From contig JAANBB010000654.1 in assembly GCA_014621425.1 (NCBI GenBank), forward strand, positions 1 through 17,430: a stretch of 17,430 nt of DNA, read 5' to 3'. Position numbers and translations under genes: made by a program. The notes under the pieces are model-generated. The model had not been told where the DNA came from and made no database searches. It was given only the letters and a program-made list of their open reading frames with translations. Shown here piece after piece: positions 1 through 8,737 of this stretch; the first letter of the stretch is position 1, and each line of letters begins with the position of its first letter. The stretch comes from Cylindrodendrum hubeiense (taxonomy: Eukaryota; Ascomycota; Sordariomycetes; Hypocreales; Nectriaceae).

Positions 1-244
1 TTGGAGAGCCATGGTTGTGAGGAATTGGCCCGGCTGCGAGGGTTGAGGCGGTTCGGTCGGTTGGTGGGAGACGTATTGGGGATTGCTGCGAAGCTTCGGT
101 CGCGAACATTTTCTCGATGTCACGTGGCCCACCGCCTGGTTCCGCCGATGCGGCCCCACTTCCGGGCTTGGCATTGAGTTGCTGGAGCTGGTCGGAGATG
201 GAGAATGAGACTCGTAGATGGCCTGGAAAGACCAGATAAATCAT
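1..244 (-). CDS. Partial protein-coding gene running off the left edge, product not recognised
   Basis: The minus strand is open without a stop from an ATG at 244 to the window edge, about 81 codons. The translation is protein-like: an early SISDQLQQLNAKPGSG segment, then a Gly/Ala/Pro stretch, then DIEKMFATE and a Ser/Pro/Thr-rich region. The ATG has A at -3. However, the bases just downstream of it (CTTTCCAG, about 225-232) also resemble a 3' splice site, so this may be an internal exon rather than the true N-terminus. A second in-frame ATG lies at 109. The gene is divergent from the Rtt109 gene on the right. I recognise no domain and assign no function. A competing frame with ATG at 12 is also open at the edge, so even the frame is moderately uncertain. 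Confidence 0.35.
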   Translation of the reverse strand, partial: MIYLVFPGHLRVSFSISDQLQQLNAKPGSGAASAEPGGGPRDIEKMFATEASQQSPIRLPPTDRTASTLAAGPIPHNHGSP

Positions 245-939
245 TGTATTTATCCGTTCAATCAATGGATAGATTGGGCCCCTTTGCTGGTTATAGAGCG
301 AGTTACATTCGAATCAATACTGGTTAGACAGCCAGCTGTGTAGTCGTCCATGCCTGAACTCGACATTCCTCACTATTAAATCTCCTCCATGGCATGAGAC
401 GAATAGACTAGTTGGTGTTGCTCTTTGATATTTCTCATTTCCTCTTTATTTAAATGCTGTTTTTGAGGGCTTGGTTATGCTGACCCTGAGCTTTCCAGTC
501 TCCTGTCAGGTCATCCTCGCTTGGACTGTGCGCTGTAATTGCATCCCAAATTACTCCGTAGCTAACACGAGATCATGAGATGTCAACAGCTAATCCAGCG
601 TAGGCTGGAGGAGGAATTGGGCCAGAACCATATAGAAATCAATAAAACGACCTTCAAATACCCTTTGAAATATTGAAATGTCCATAAGTCATCGTTATAC
701 TTGAGTCCTCTCATCACCAAAAGGTACAGGGTAGAGCAGCCGTCACTGAATCAACGTCCCCTAGGGCCCAGCAGGGATAGCTCCCCACTGTAGCTTATCC
801 CTGCCCAACTGACAGTGACGGTTCAGCCACTAACGCACCCTGCACAGTGCACTGTGGAGCTCTTAGCGATCACTGCGAACCACCCCTTCATCTGCATCTC
901 CAGAACCGACCTGGATTTGGTCCATCATCAACCTCCAAA
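245..939. promoter_or_regulatory. Divergent intergenic region upstream of the Rtt109 gene
   Basis: About 700 bases separate the left-edge minus-strand frame from the Rtt109 ATG. The region is AT-richer than the flanking coding DNA, with runs such as TTTATTTAAA near 445-454, and gives no convincing gene. It should hold the promoter and 5' leader of the Rtt109 gene and perhaps that of the left-edge gene. One copy of the recurrent TACTCCGTA motif lies at 552-560. No specific factor site could be assigned with confidence. Confidence 0.4.
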
Positions 940-2649
940 ATGGCCTCACATCACCAAAACGACAGTGATCTCCACGGCAGGCTGGCAGCGGTGCTCCCCG
1001 AGGGCCACGATTTCGGCGTATACCACATTTCAACACCCCCCACAAAGTCCGACCCGCTCTACTCCCCCCCGCCTAGCGAACGCCCCGAGCGAACCTACTG
1101 CGAGCACCACTTCCTCGCCGTCTCCATTGACGCCCCTAATGTCTCCCCGACCGAGACTGAGACGGACCTGACGACCGAGAAGAGCGTTCAGAAGCAGGTT
1201 CTGGTGCTGGGCGTCGAGGTCTTCATCTACACAACCGCCCGCTCGAGCACCCTTTTCGTCTCCAAGGCCGACTCGACTGGATACTTGAACCTCCTCAACC
1301 TCCCCAAGGGCACAGCAAGCCCCATCCGAGAGATATGCGCCACCTTTGTCGGGTACCTGGTGGAGAAGAGGCGGCGGAAGGATGTGCAATTCATTGTCAG
1401 CCTGTTCGCCCGAGCCCAAGATCAGTATCTGTTCCCTGGGAGCGTCGACTACAGTGGGAAGCATGTCCTGGACGACCGAGGCCTCATCAAGTGGTGGTGC
1501 CGTGTGCTGGATCCGCTCCTGGGCCCTGCTCCCAAGGGAACTGTGGCGCCATGGAAGAGCTCCAAGGCTTATCTCGTCGTCCCCGGTCTCGAGACAAACG
1601 AAACCAAGGCGCTGATCGCCCGAAATGCGGCCGCCTCCTCCTGGTCCCTTACACACCCTTTGGAGCGCATCTCCCATTACTACCGCGAGTTTGACTGGGT
1701 CCCGCCTCGATGCTTGATCCCTCACTTTCCAGACGATCCCAAGTCTCGTTTCCGAGACGAGTTGGACGAGGAAGCTGCCAGTTCAGGGGCCATGAAGACG
1801 ACCGGCAGCTGGAAGAGCGTCAAGACCCTGGACACCTTCTGGGAGTTGATGGCATACAGGCAAGAGTGCTCGAGTGGCCGTATGACGGGGTTCATCTGGG
1901 TCGTTTTTGATGACGTGGAAGAGGCGCGCGCCACACCCCCGGCATCAGCAGCCTCATCTCAGCAACCTACAGCCGTGCCAGAAACACCGAAAAAGCAGCG
2001 GATGGTGGCTTGCGTGACACCCAACACTACTCCGCGCAAACTATTCCCGTCAAGGAAAGACCTGCTGAAATTTGACCAAGAGAAGGCCAGGGAGAAGCGA
2101 ACACCAAAGAAGAAGACGCTCAAGGGCACAATCGTTCCACGAAATCCTCGCATCAAGAAAGAACAGCGCAACTACCTGCTCGACCGCCCCGCCTCGACGG
2201 CATATTACTACTGGCCTTCCCAGGGACGTGGCGAGAGGATAGTCGACGAGAATGAATACAAGCGCATCGTCGAGCTCTTGCTGCACCTGGAATTTACAAC
2301 CCTGAGCAAGGCCACGGCTAGCACTCGGCGATGGGCCAGTGAAGTTGGCACTGGTAGCAAATGGGGAGCCGTCGTGACTGGCACCCGCGAGCTTCCAGCC
2401 CCCATCCAGAACGGCGCAGGAGCTGGCGGCCAGATCAACAATCTCTCGGGGCTGATTAAGAGAAAGCGCACCGACTCGGCAAGCAAGGCACCAGAAGAGC
2501 CCAACAATAAGGTCAACGTCCTCAGCGCTGGTCTGGTCAAGCGGAAGCCAAAGGAGGACGAGGACGCACCAGTCAAGAGTGACGAGCAAAAGGAGCCGGC
2601 AGTTAATGTTCTTTCCACTGGGTTGGTTAGAAAGAAGCCCAAGGCTTAA
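940..2649 (+). CDS. rtt109: Histone H3 lysine acetyltransferase, Rtt109/KAT11 family
   Basis: This is a single-exon gene of 569 residues. The ATG at 940 sits in an excellent context (CCAAAATGGCC). The open frame extends upstream only from a GTG at 847, so 940 is the natural start. Rtt109 is the fungal acetyltransferase that modifies newly made histone H3, classically Lys56, with the chaperones Asf1 and Vps75, and supports replication-coupled nucleosome assembly and genome stability. Family features visible are VSKADSTG (Asp111, likely counterpart of yeast Asp89), APWKSSKAYLVVPG (Trp205, likely yeast Trp222), and PDDPKSRF with Asp265-Asp266 and Lys268, matching the Asp287/Asp288/auto-acetylated Lys290 cluster of yeast. 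The catalytic fold resumes after a disordered basic insert (about residues 330-410) at YYYWPSQGRGE and a helix ending LLLHLEF. The C-terminal tail is disordered, lysine-rich and holds three copies of a short motif (see findings). The protein is longer than the yeast enzyme because of the insert and tail. No intron was seen. Confidence 0.95.
   Translation: MASHHQNDSDLHGRLAAVLPEGHDFGVYHISTPPTKSDPLYSPPPSERPERTYCEHHFLAVSIDAPNVSPTETETDLTTEKSVQKQVLVLGVEVFIYTTARSSTLFVSKADSTGYLNLLNLPKGTASPIREICATFVGYLVEKRRRKDVQFIVSLFARAQDQYLFPGSVDYSGKHVLDDRGLIKWWCRVLDPLLGPAPKGTVAPWKSSKAYLVVPGLETNETKALIARNAAASSWSLTHPLERISHYYREFDWVPPRCLIPHFPDDPKSRFRDELDEEAASSGAMKTTGSWKSVKTLDTFWELMAYRQECSSGRMTGFIWVVFDDVEEARATPPASAASSQQPTAVPETPKKQRMVACVTPNTTPRKLFPSRKDLLKFDQEKAREKRTPKKKTLKGTIVPRNPRIKKEQRNYLLDRPASTAYYYWPSQGRGERIVDENEYKRIVELLLHLEFTTLSKATASTRRWASEVGTGSKWGAVVTGTRELPAPIQNGAGAGGQINNLSGLIKRKRTDSASKAPEEPNNKVNVLSAGLVKRKPKEDEDAPVKSDEQKEPAVNVLSTGLVRKKPKA
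2434..2646 (+). repeat. Three-copy basic motif in the C-terminal tail of Rtt109
   Basis: Within the Rtt109 tail three copies of a motif of the form N-x-L-S-x-G-L-(I/V)-(K/R)-(K/R)-K occur: INNLSGLIKRKR (2434-2469, residues 499-510), VNVLSAGLVKRKPK (2512-2553, residues 525-538) and VNVLSTGLVRKKPK (2602-2643, residues 555-568). Copies two and three are nearly identical as protein but differ at many codons, so they are conserved or old rather than a fresh DNA duplication. The last copy ends at the stop codon. Confidence 0.85.
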
Positions 2650-3984
2650 AATTGGATTATGGATTGTATTAGTGATTACTGCGGCGTTGGGCTGGGACGA
2701 TGGTAAACCATCTGGTTGGACGAGTATCTGTTAAGGATTCTGAGCCCGGAGTCGGGAGATTATATCGGTTATAGGAGTAGGGATTATTCATGGAAATCAA
2801 GATCAAGCATAATTTAGACACTTGTTCCACGGGGCCCTCTTCATTGCAAGGAAATATCAGTGCCGCCGTTCCATCTCGGTTCGCCGGCGCCCTAGTAACC
2901 CCATCTCCACACGCGGGGTCTTGGAGCGGGAACTAAGAAACCGTCCCGCAAGGCGCAACTTGTTCGACTGAAGTTTGTGACTAATACTGCGTTTGTCGCT
3001 GGCTGCGATGTGAAAACCAACCATGCTATCAATTTATTTCCAATCCCACCTTCAGCAAGGCTGACTCGGTCATGACCACCCAAGTCAAGAGTGCGATGCA
3101 TGAGGCTAGCTGCATGCTGTATAAAACGTCTCTTATGATTGCCGTATTAGGACGAAGACAGCCAGTTTGGGGCAGGGGCATCTATCGCTTATCTATCGCG
3201 GCGTTTTATTGGGCATGTGCTGGAGGCGAACCCTGATGTAGAAGAGCTGAGCGGGAGCGTACCTATGGTTGTGTTCAATAGTAGGATGTACGGTCGTACA
3301 TTAGATGAGGTTCGCAAATGGTCAAATTCACAAAAGCCGAACCTTCGGGTATTACATTCACTTCAGCCAGCCCCAAATATCGGCGCGTAGCCCTTCTTGG
3401 TACATATAGCCCCTAATACTTTGTGCATCTGAACCCTAACCTTCAGTACAGACACCTTCTACAGTCGCCCTAGGACCCTTCGCCATTTATATATTTCCCT
3501 TAATATTTACCGTGTAATTCTATAGTGCTGGTATAATATAGAATATGCGTATTATAGAAGATGTGCTAAAAATAAGTTTCTATAATTTGTAGTTTGTATA
3601 AATAGCGTCAAGTATTCTAACTAGTGATTTGCTCTTAGTTTTGGACGTTGGGGATTTAGGATTTGCAGCGCTTGTGGCCTTGATCTAATGCGTGACCGGA
3701 AGGGCGTGCGTGTGTTGAGCTGCGGGCTGATGGTCAAGGCAATAAGCGTCAAGTGTATTGCCGTTTCTACTGTATCTCCTGGCACGGTGATAAACGCATG
3801 TCCCTATTGATTGCTATTCCTGCACGCCTTGATCTATCTGATGTTGAATAATGCGAGGAAAAAACAAGAGAATTATAAGTAACCCAAAATGCCCCGTCTG
3901 CAATGCCAATGCATGTACCCGTCCATGCTTCTTTAGCCCAAGTTTCCGTACCTTCAAATCGTCAAAGTGTTCATACTGTTTTCT
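2650..3984. other. Convergent intergenic region with AT-rich core
   Basis: This gap lies between the 3' ends of the Rtt109 gene and the hydroxyacid dehydrogenase gene, so it should mainly hold two terminators and 3' UTRs. At 1.3 kb it is longer than terminators need. No open frame looks like protein. The core at about 3480-3615 is strongly AT-rich (runs such as TATATATTTC, TAATATAGAA), in contrast with the surrounding sequence, and might be a degraded repeat. A short GCGTCAAGT word occurs twice nearby (about 3606 and 3746). No terminal inverted repeats or transposase fragments were seen. Confidence 0.45.
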
Positions 3985-5122
3985 CTATCGCTTAATGTAG
4001 TGCAGGTTCACCGGTGTGATGGCATCGCCACCACTCAACACAGCCATGATGTTTCGCATGCTCAACTCTTCGAAGCCCACGTGCGTCTCAACAGTGCCGC
4101 CAGCGTTGTGGCAAGTCAGCATCACGCGACCCTTGCGAGCAAAGCCCAGTAGCCCGGCGTGTACCTTGGGTTCATTGGCGTGGACGTCGAGGGCAGCTGT
4201 CGAAATCTGACCATCTTCAAGCGCCTTGGTCAGCGCGTCCTCATCGACGAGGCTGCCACGTGCAATGTTGACGAAGCGCGAGCCCCGGCGGAAAAGCTTC
4301 AAGGACTCCTCGTTGATGAGCGCACCGTCACCCGCGGGCGTGCACAGAATGACACAGTCGGCGCTTCCGAGGAGGCTTTCGAGACTGTCATGCGCAGTGG
4401 CCTTGAGAGGCTCAGTGATCGAGGCAGGCTTGGGGAAGACGTCATAATAGTGGATGTTCATGCCGAAGCCGTGATGGCATCTCGAGGCAATTTGCTGGCC
4501 AATGTTGCCGAAGCCGATGAAAGCCAAGATCTGACCGCGCAGGTTGTGAGCCTGAGATGTGACGTCACGGTGGCAGGTCTGGAAGTCAGCTTCGTCGTTG
4601 GACGTGGCGGAGGAGATGCACCATGGGATCTGGCGGAATGTGGAGATGATCATGGCGATGGAGAAGTCGGCCACGGCGTCGGACGCCGCCAGACCAGAGT
4701 TGCAGTAAATGATGTCTTGATGTTGGGAGTTAGTTAGTGATTCTGGCAACTGGTCGTTGATCCTAATCCCTCATTCATCTGTACCGCTCAATGTAAGACT
4801 CACCTCGTTCGCCTAGTAGCTTAGTGTCCGCCCAGTCAAAGCCGGCGCCAGCACTCGCAAACACCTTGACACTCTCCGGTAGCAAGTCTACCAACTCAGC
4901 GTCCCAGTTGCCCATCTCACCACCGGTCCCCCAGAATGGGCGGAAGATTGCATGAAAGTCGCCCCATCTCCGCTCCTTGAGCGCATTGATGAACTCGGGA
5001 CGCTGGCGCTCCTCGGTTGAAGGGCGAACGACGTCGAACTGTGCGCTAAAGCGATCATAGGTGTCCGGGTTGTACTTGATGGGATCACCAACGTGCAAGA
5101 CACGGAGCTTTGATGACGCCAT
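3985..5122 (-). CDS. NAD-dependent D-2-hydroxyacid dehydrogenase, fungal D-mandelate dehydrogenase-like
   Basis: There are two exons, 5122-4804 and 4715-3985, with an 88 base intron (GTGAGT donor, CTAACTAAC branch, CAAG acceptor), giving 349 residues. The family reversibly oxidises D-2-hydroxyacids to 2-oxoacids with NAD(P), and fungal members act on glyoxylate-, hydroxypyruvate- or mandelate-like substrates; the substrate here is unknown. The nucleotide fold shows GFGNIG (residues 174-179) with an Asp (198) about 19 residues on, which favours NAD over NADP. The catalytic trio is present: Arg259 in NIARGSLVDE, Glu288 in HANEPK, His309 in TCHNAGGT. CNSGLAASDAVADF precedes the nucleotide-binding domain. 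An in-frame ATG at 5239 would add 39 Pro/Ser-rich residues. I prefer 5122 because a TATATA element at about 5272-5277 lies only some 35 bases upstream of 5239 and because MASSKLRVLHVGDP looks like a natural N-terminus. No targeting signal is evident, so it is probably cytosolic. Confidence 0.9.
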
Positions 5123-5239
5123 GACGAGTTTGGCTGGGGAGAGAGGGGAGCCTGGGTGAGAGAACAGAGGGACAGGAGGGGCTGGTGAGGTTGCTCTAGG
5201 CGTCGATCCAGGAACAGGAGTGTTGGTGGGTTCCGCCAT

Positions 5240-6062
5240 CGTAAAAGAAACCGCAGGGCAGGGGTTGGGGGTATATAAGGGCAGATGAGAAGAATGACCG
5301 AATATCGGGGGTTGTCGGTCGTCTGTTGTCAGTGAGGTGAGGTGAGGTGACAAGTCTCAAGAGCCGCATCGACAACGGGGGCGGGATGTGCCCGATGGTT
5401 TCCCGCAGCCCAAGCCGGGGTGGAGCGATGGAGCGATGCTGCGACAACGACAGCTCATACGCCCGCGCCCGCCGCAGCACCAAAACCCCCACGACCGTCG
5501 TAGCGGCCCACGACAAGACGGCAGACCCCAGTCGACTCGATGAAATTGAGATAAGCGCCGCTCCCGACTCCGCTAACGCTAGCTAGGCCAACTGTAGCTG
5601 GCCGAATTCAATGGTCAACTCTAACGACACCGTTGAGAACGGTCCGAGAAGTATTGAATTGGAACCAGGTCAAGACGAATAACAACTCCCCCAAACTGCA
5701 ACGCCATGTCAGTGGAGGGATGCCAACGAGAAATTCCTCAAAAGAAAAAAAAGCGGGGAGATTTCCCCACGCGTGAGACGGATCCGGCAGATGAGCGGAC
5801 GACGCCAATGTCCGGGGCCCCAAGTGGTGTGCAAGTGTGCCGGAAGTCAATGGTTGGATGGTTGGATTCTTGGAGACCCGGCATCACGCGGGGTTGTTAC
5901 ACGGTTGCTGACGCCGGGAACCGTGTGGGGGATGGGAGGCGGCTCAGGAAGCTTTGGCATCTGGTGACAACCGGAACTGCCCATGTCCAAGTGTATTGGG
6001 CGGTGGCTGACCGCCTCCCATAGTGGTGTGACGTTGGGGGCAATGAAACCCCTGGATCGATC
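5240..6062. other. Intergenic region between amidase 3' end and dehydrogenase promoter
   Basis: About 820 bases lie between the stop of the amidase-family gene and the dehydrogenase start; both genes are on the minus strand. The part near 5260-5600 is the likely promoter and leader of the dehydrogenase, and the rest is the 3' flank of the amidase gene. Short plus-strand open frames here lack recognisable protein features. A small inverted repeat (GAATTCAAT near 5604 and ATTGAATT near 5653) and an A-rich run near 5740 are the only visible structure. Confidence 0.4.
5270..5280 (-). promoter_or_regulatory. Candidate TATA box of the hydroxyacid dehydrogenase gene
   Basis: A TATATA core at 5272-5277 lies about 150 bases upstream of the preferred ATG (5122) and 33 bases upstream of the alternative ATG (5239). 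As written on the plus strand (TATATAAGG) it matches the consensus even better in the opposite direction, but no gene follows it on that side. A GTGAG microrepeat sits just upstream at 5332-5350. Confidence 0.45.
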
Positions 6063-8347
6063 TCACAGTTCATCCGATAGGCTCTCACTTTGTAACATGA
6101 GGAGCCGATGTTCGTTGTTGACTGCTTGAGAATCTTTATCGAGGGGGAAGGCGTAGCGTCCGGTGGTGACTTGGGTTCGCCAGTGAGCCTTCTCAAAGGC
6201 CTGCTTGACGACGCGAATCATTTCGACTTCGCTCCCACGGCTTCCCATTATAGAGACGCAGACGGGTTGATACTCGGTTCTCTCACTGATGCGAGATTCG
6301 TAGGGTAGCTGAGCGACTGGTCGGCAAGGATTCCGGTTAGCACCCCAAACTATTCATCGGGTGAGGCGAGGCAATGCCTCAGCTACTTACAAGGGACGGC
6401 TAGATGCGGTGCCCCCAAGATAGAAGCCAGGTACTCGGGAGTAACACCCTCGGAGGTGGTTGGTGGACTAATTGTCGTCAGCCATGTTATGCAGGTTGCA
6501 GACGCCATGAGACGCCATGAGACGCACGTCGTGGGATCGTCCCGGTGCCGGGTGTCAGAAGTCCCGCAGGGCAAGATCATGATGGCCTCCGTGTTGGGGG
6601 TTGCATCTAAAGGCATGATGTGTTTGTGGAACCATTTTCGGTATATCTGGAGGCGTTGCAGATGCTCTTCGTATGCACCCTGGGTAACCGCCTCGCCCAC
6701 GTTCCTGGATTGGGTCAGTTGCAGCAACGAATGACGGCACCAAACATACCAAAGAAATTGAGGTGTTGCCTCGACGAATGGCTTTCTCTGAAAATTGTTG
6801 CGATACTGATCTCTAAAGTCATCAAACGCATGGTAATATTCGTAGCACCATGAATGGAATGGGGCCTTGATCGTTAGCCTCATCTCGGATTGCCAGTGTA
6901 CGCACTCACATCTTTCATATATGTTTGCATCTCTTCTCCATGGGCTTCAATGGGCCGGCTCTCAGCCCAGATGTCTCCGAGATTGACGTTTTCTGCCTTT
7001 GATCCAATCAACTTCTCAAGAGCCGAAACGAATTCAGCCATCAAGTGTTGTTGGCTTTCATCCATGGCAGCATGTAGGTCAACCGGATAGAGGATTGTAG
7101 TGGGAAAATGTGACTCTGGAGAAATGATACCAAACGAAGTGGTCATATGAAGAAGGTCGTCGAGACTGCGACTGAACAAGCGTTTCTTGTCGTAGCTATG
7201 GGATAGGATTAGCATTGACGCAGTAACCAGCTTTATTTGGCTTACCTTGGATTTTTCATGATTCCATCAAACGATGTGCTACCAAGAGATGGAGCAATTG
7301 AATACAGGCCTTGTTGAGCCGATATGCCGTTGTCTGGAAGCTAAGTCAGTCTGGGGCCAGCGAGTTGCCATCTTACTTACCATCACTGCCAATGCTCTGC
7401 TGTAACCACTCATACGCTGCCAATCCTGCTGCAGCTCCCACGGAACTACCCAAGAGCATCTGGTATCCATCGCCCCTCACACTCCACGGTGCCTGCTCAT
7501 CAACCCACTCAGCACCGGTACCTAGCTGGGACGTCTTGGTCTTGCCAACAATGATCGCCCCAAGGTCAATCAGTTTCCGTGCGTAGTCGGATGTGGTGGT
7601 AGAGACAGTGGTGTAGAGAGACGCCCAGGCTCGGCTGGATAGAGCTGTGCCTGTACCGTTGAGGGAGGTGAAGTCGCTAATAGAGACGCGGATACCGGAG
7701 AGGGGTTTCCGGAGAGAAGGCCGAGGGTGGTAGAGTCTCGAAGGAACAGCAATTGACTTGGAGTTGCCTTGGAGGGATAAAGAGCTTATGACTTGAAACC
7801 TGCATCATGTCAGCGAAGCGCAACCTTGCATGGGTGGCAACCTACTCGTCTGGTTGATTGGCATCATCGGGAATAACACCAAATGCAAATGCCCCCACAT
7901 CATCATCATACAGCCTCCAGGCTTGATGAAGATTCGGCCCATGCAAAAAGTAAGGCCCAGATGGCAATTCGGCAAAATCGTCGCTCAGCTCAACGATGAC
8001 ATCGAGGTGATAAACCTGACGCGCTGATGGGTCCTCGAGGGAGTCCACCGCACTCCCATTTCCTCTGCCGGGCTTTTCTACCAGCACGGAACCAAAGTCT
8101 GGAGTGAAGACGTCGTCATAGTCATCAAGAAGCTGGAGTAGCCCCTCGAGATCACCGAAGACCTCATCCGTGGTGAGGAGGGTGATCGGAATAATGGCAT
8201 CCGAATTGATGGTTTCTTGAATCGAGCCCTTTTGACGCGTTAGTACATGAGTATACCATCTCGGGTCAAGCATGGATGGAATACAAGTTTCTGGGGATGA
8301 ATGAGGTACTGTAGACCTGCAACAACGCAGGTAACGAGGGGCTTCAT
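6063..8347 (-). CDS. Amidase-family protein, possibly secretory-pathway, with degenerate catalytic residues
   Basis: The proposed model has seven exons: 8347-8285, 8228-7846, 7799-7381, 7333-7246, 7195-6910, 6865-6391 and 6316-6063. It gives 655 residues. All six introns are GT-AG, 44-74 bases, with branch sites such as TACTAAC and GCTAAC, and every junction keeps the frame. Amidase-signature enzymes hydrolyse amide bonds with a Lys/cis-Ser/Ser triad. Residues 1-21 are weakly hydrophobic and signal-like. Residues about 22-148 form the N-terminal region of a group of fungal amidases (GPYFLHGP, AWRLYDDDVGAF, GVIPDD). The amidase core runs from about 160 (GIRVSISDF, LSSRAW, IIVGKTKTSQ, RGDGYQ, LGSSVGAAAG, QGLYSIAPSLGSTSFDGI), and the C-terminal part has LPYESRISERTEYQPV and GRYAFPL. 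Oddities: the catalytic Lys of the usual GIPVxxKD motif is Ser190, the DTGGS nucleophile loop reads DDNGIS, and the protein ends in SDEL. It is clearly amidase fold; activity is doubtful. Exon 1 is the least certain part. Confidence 0.82.
6501..6525. repeat. 10-base tandem repeat inside amidase exon 6
   Basis: GACGCCATGA is repeated twice in tandem followed by a partial third copy (GACGC). It lies within the coding sequence. The unit is not a multiple of three, yet the frame remains open through it. It sits in a stretch (CVSWRLMASATC) that looks poorly conserved compared with the flanking protein. Confidence 0.8.
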
Positions 8348-8737
8348 GATGTGATGAAGCTTCGCCGAGGGAGAGGCACGCACAGAAGCTCCAGCGTGGT
8401 TATAGGTGGAAATGCAACGCACGAAGGAAATCTAAGAACCGCGCGTTGAAGCAGATGGGACCAGCTTAGGGATGATGGAAAGGTAGGAAAACGATACCTC
8501 GACTTGAAGGTCGTCGCGTTCACGGACGAATGAAGGACAGGCGGGTACGGAGTACAACGGCAGGGACTAGCCGCTCCTTCCCGGCAACCGAATCTCGGTG
8601 AATCTCGGTGAGCTTATCGCTATCGCACCTCTGTGGGGTATCTACACCAAAATTTCCAAATCCTCCACCCCCACCAAAGCCGTCACCGATTCGACATCCC
8701 AAACAACCAGTCCTGTAAAATCTACGAGACAGCAAAA
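8348..8737. promoter_or_regulatory. Divergent promoter between the amidase-family gene and ALB1
   Basis: The two start codons lie 390 bases apart on opposite strands, so this stretch must hold both promoters and leaders. A 10-base direct duplication AATCTCGGTG occurs in tandem at 8591-8610. A GTACGGAGTAC inverted motif lies at 8545-8555. No clear TATA or CCAAT element was seen. No gene is apparent. Confidence 0.6.

Noticed and set aside
1030..1725. Antisense open frame of 231 codons inside the Rtt109 gene
   Set aside because: Lies wholly within a well-supported coding gene on the other strand and has no protein features. Other antisense frames at 2050-2642 were rejected for the same reason.
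5347..5586. Plus-strand frame downstream of the TATATAAG element
   Set aside because: Starts at GTG, is short and Arg/Ser-rich, and lies in the promoter of the minus-strand dehydrogenase.
6063..8347. Treating the amidase locus as a pseudogene
   Set aside because: All seven exons join in frame with good splice sites and no premature stop. Loss of catalytic residues with an intact frame points to altered function rather than decay.
3985..8347. Secondary metabolite or toxin gene cluster
   Set aside because: No synthase, transporter, P450 or pathway regulator is present. Two enzymes side by side among housekeeping genes are not enough.
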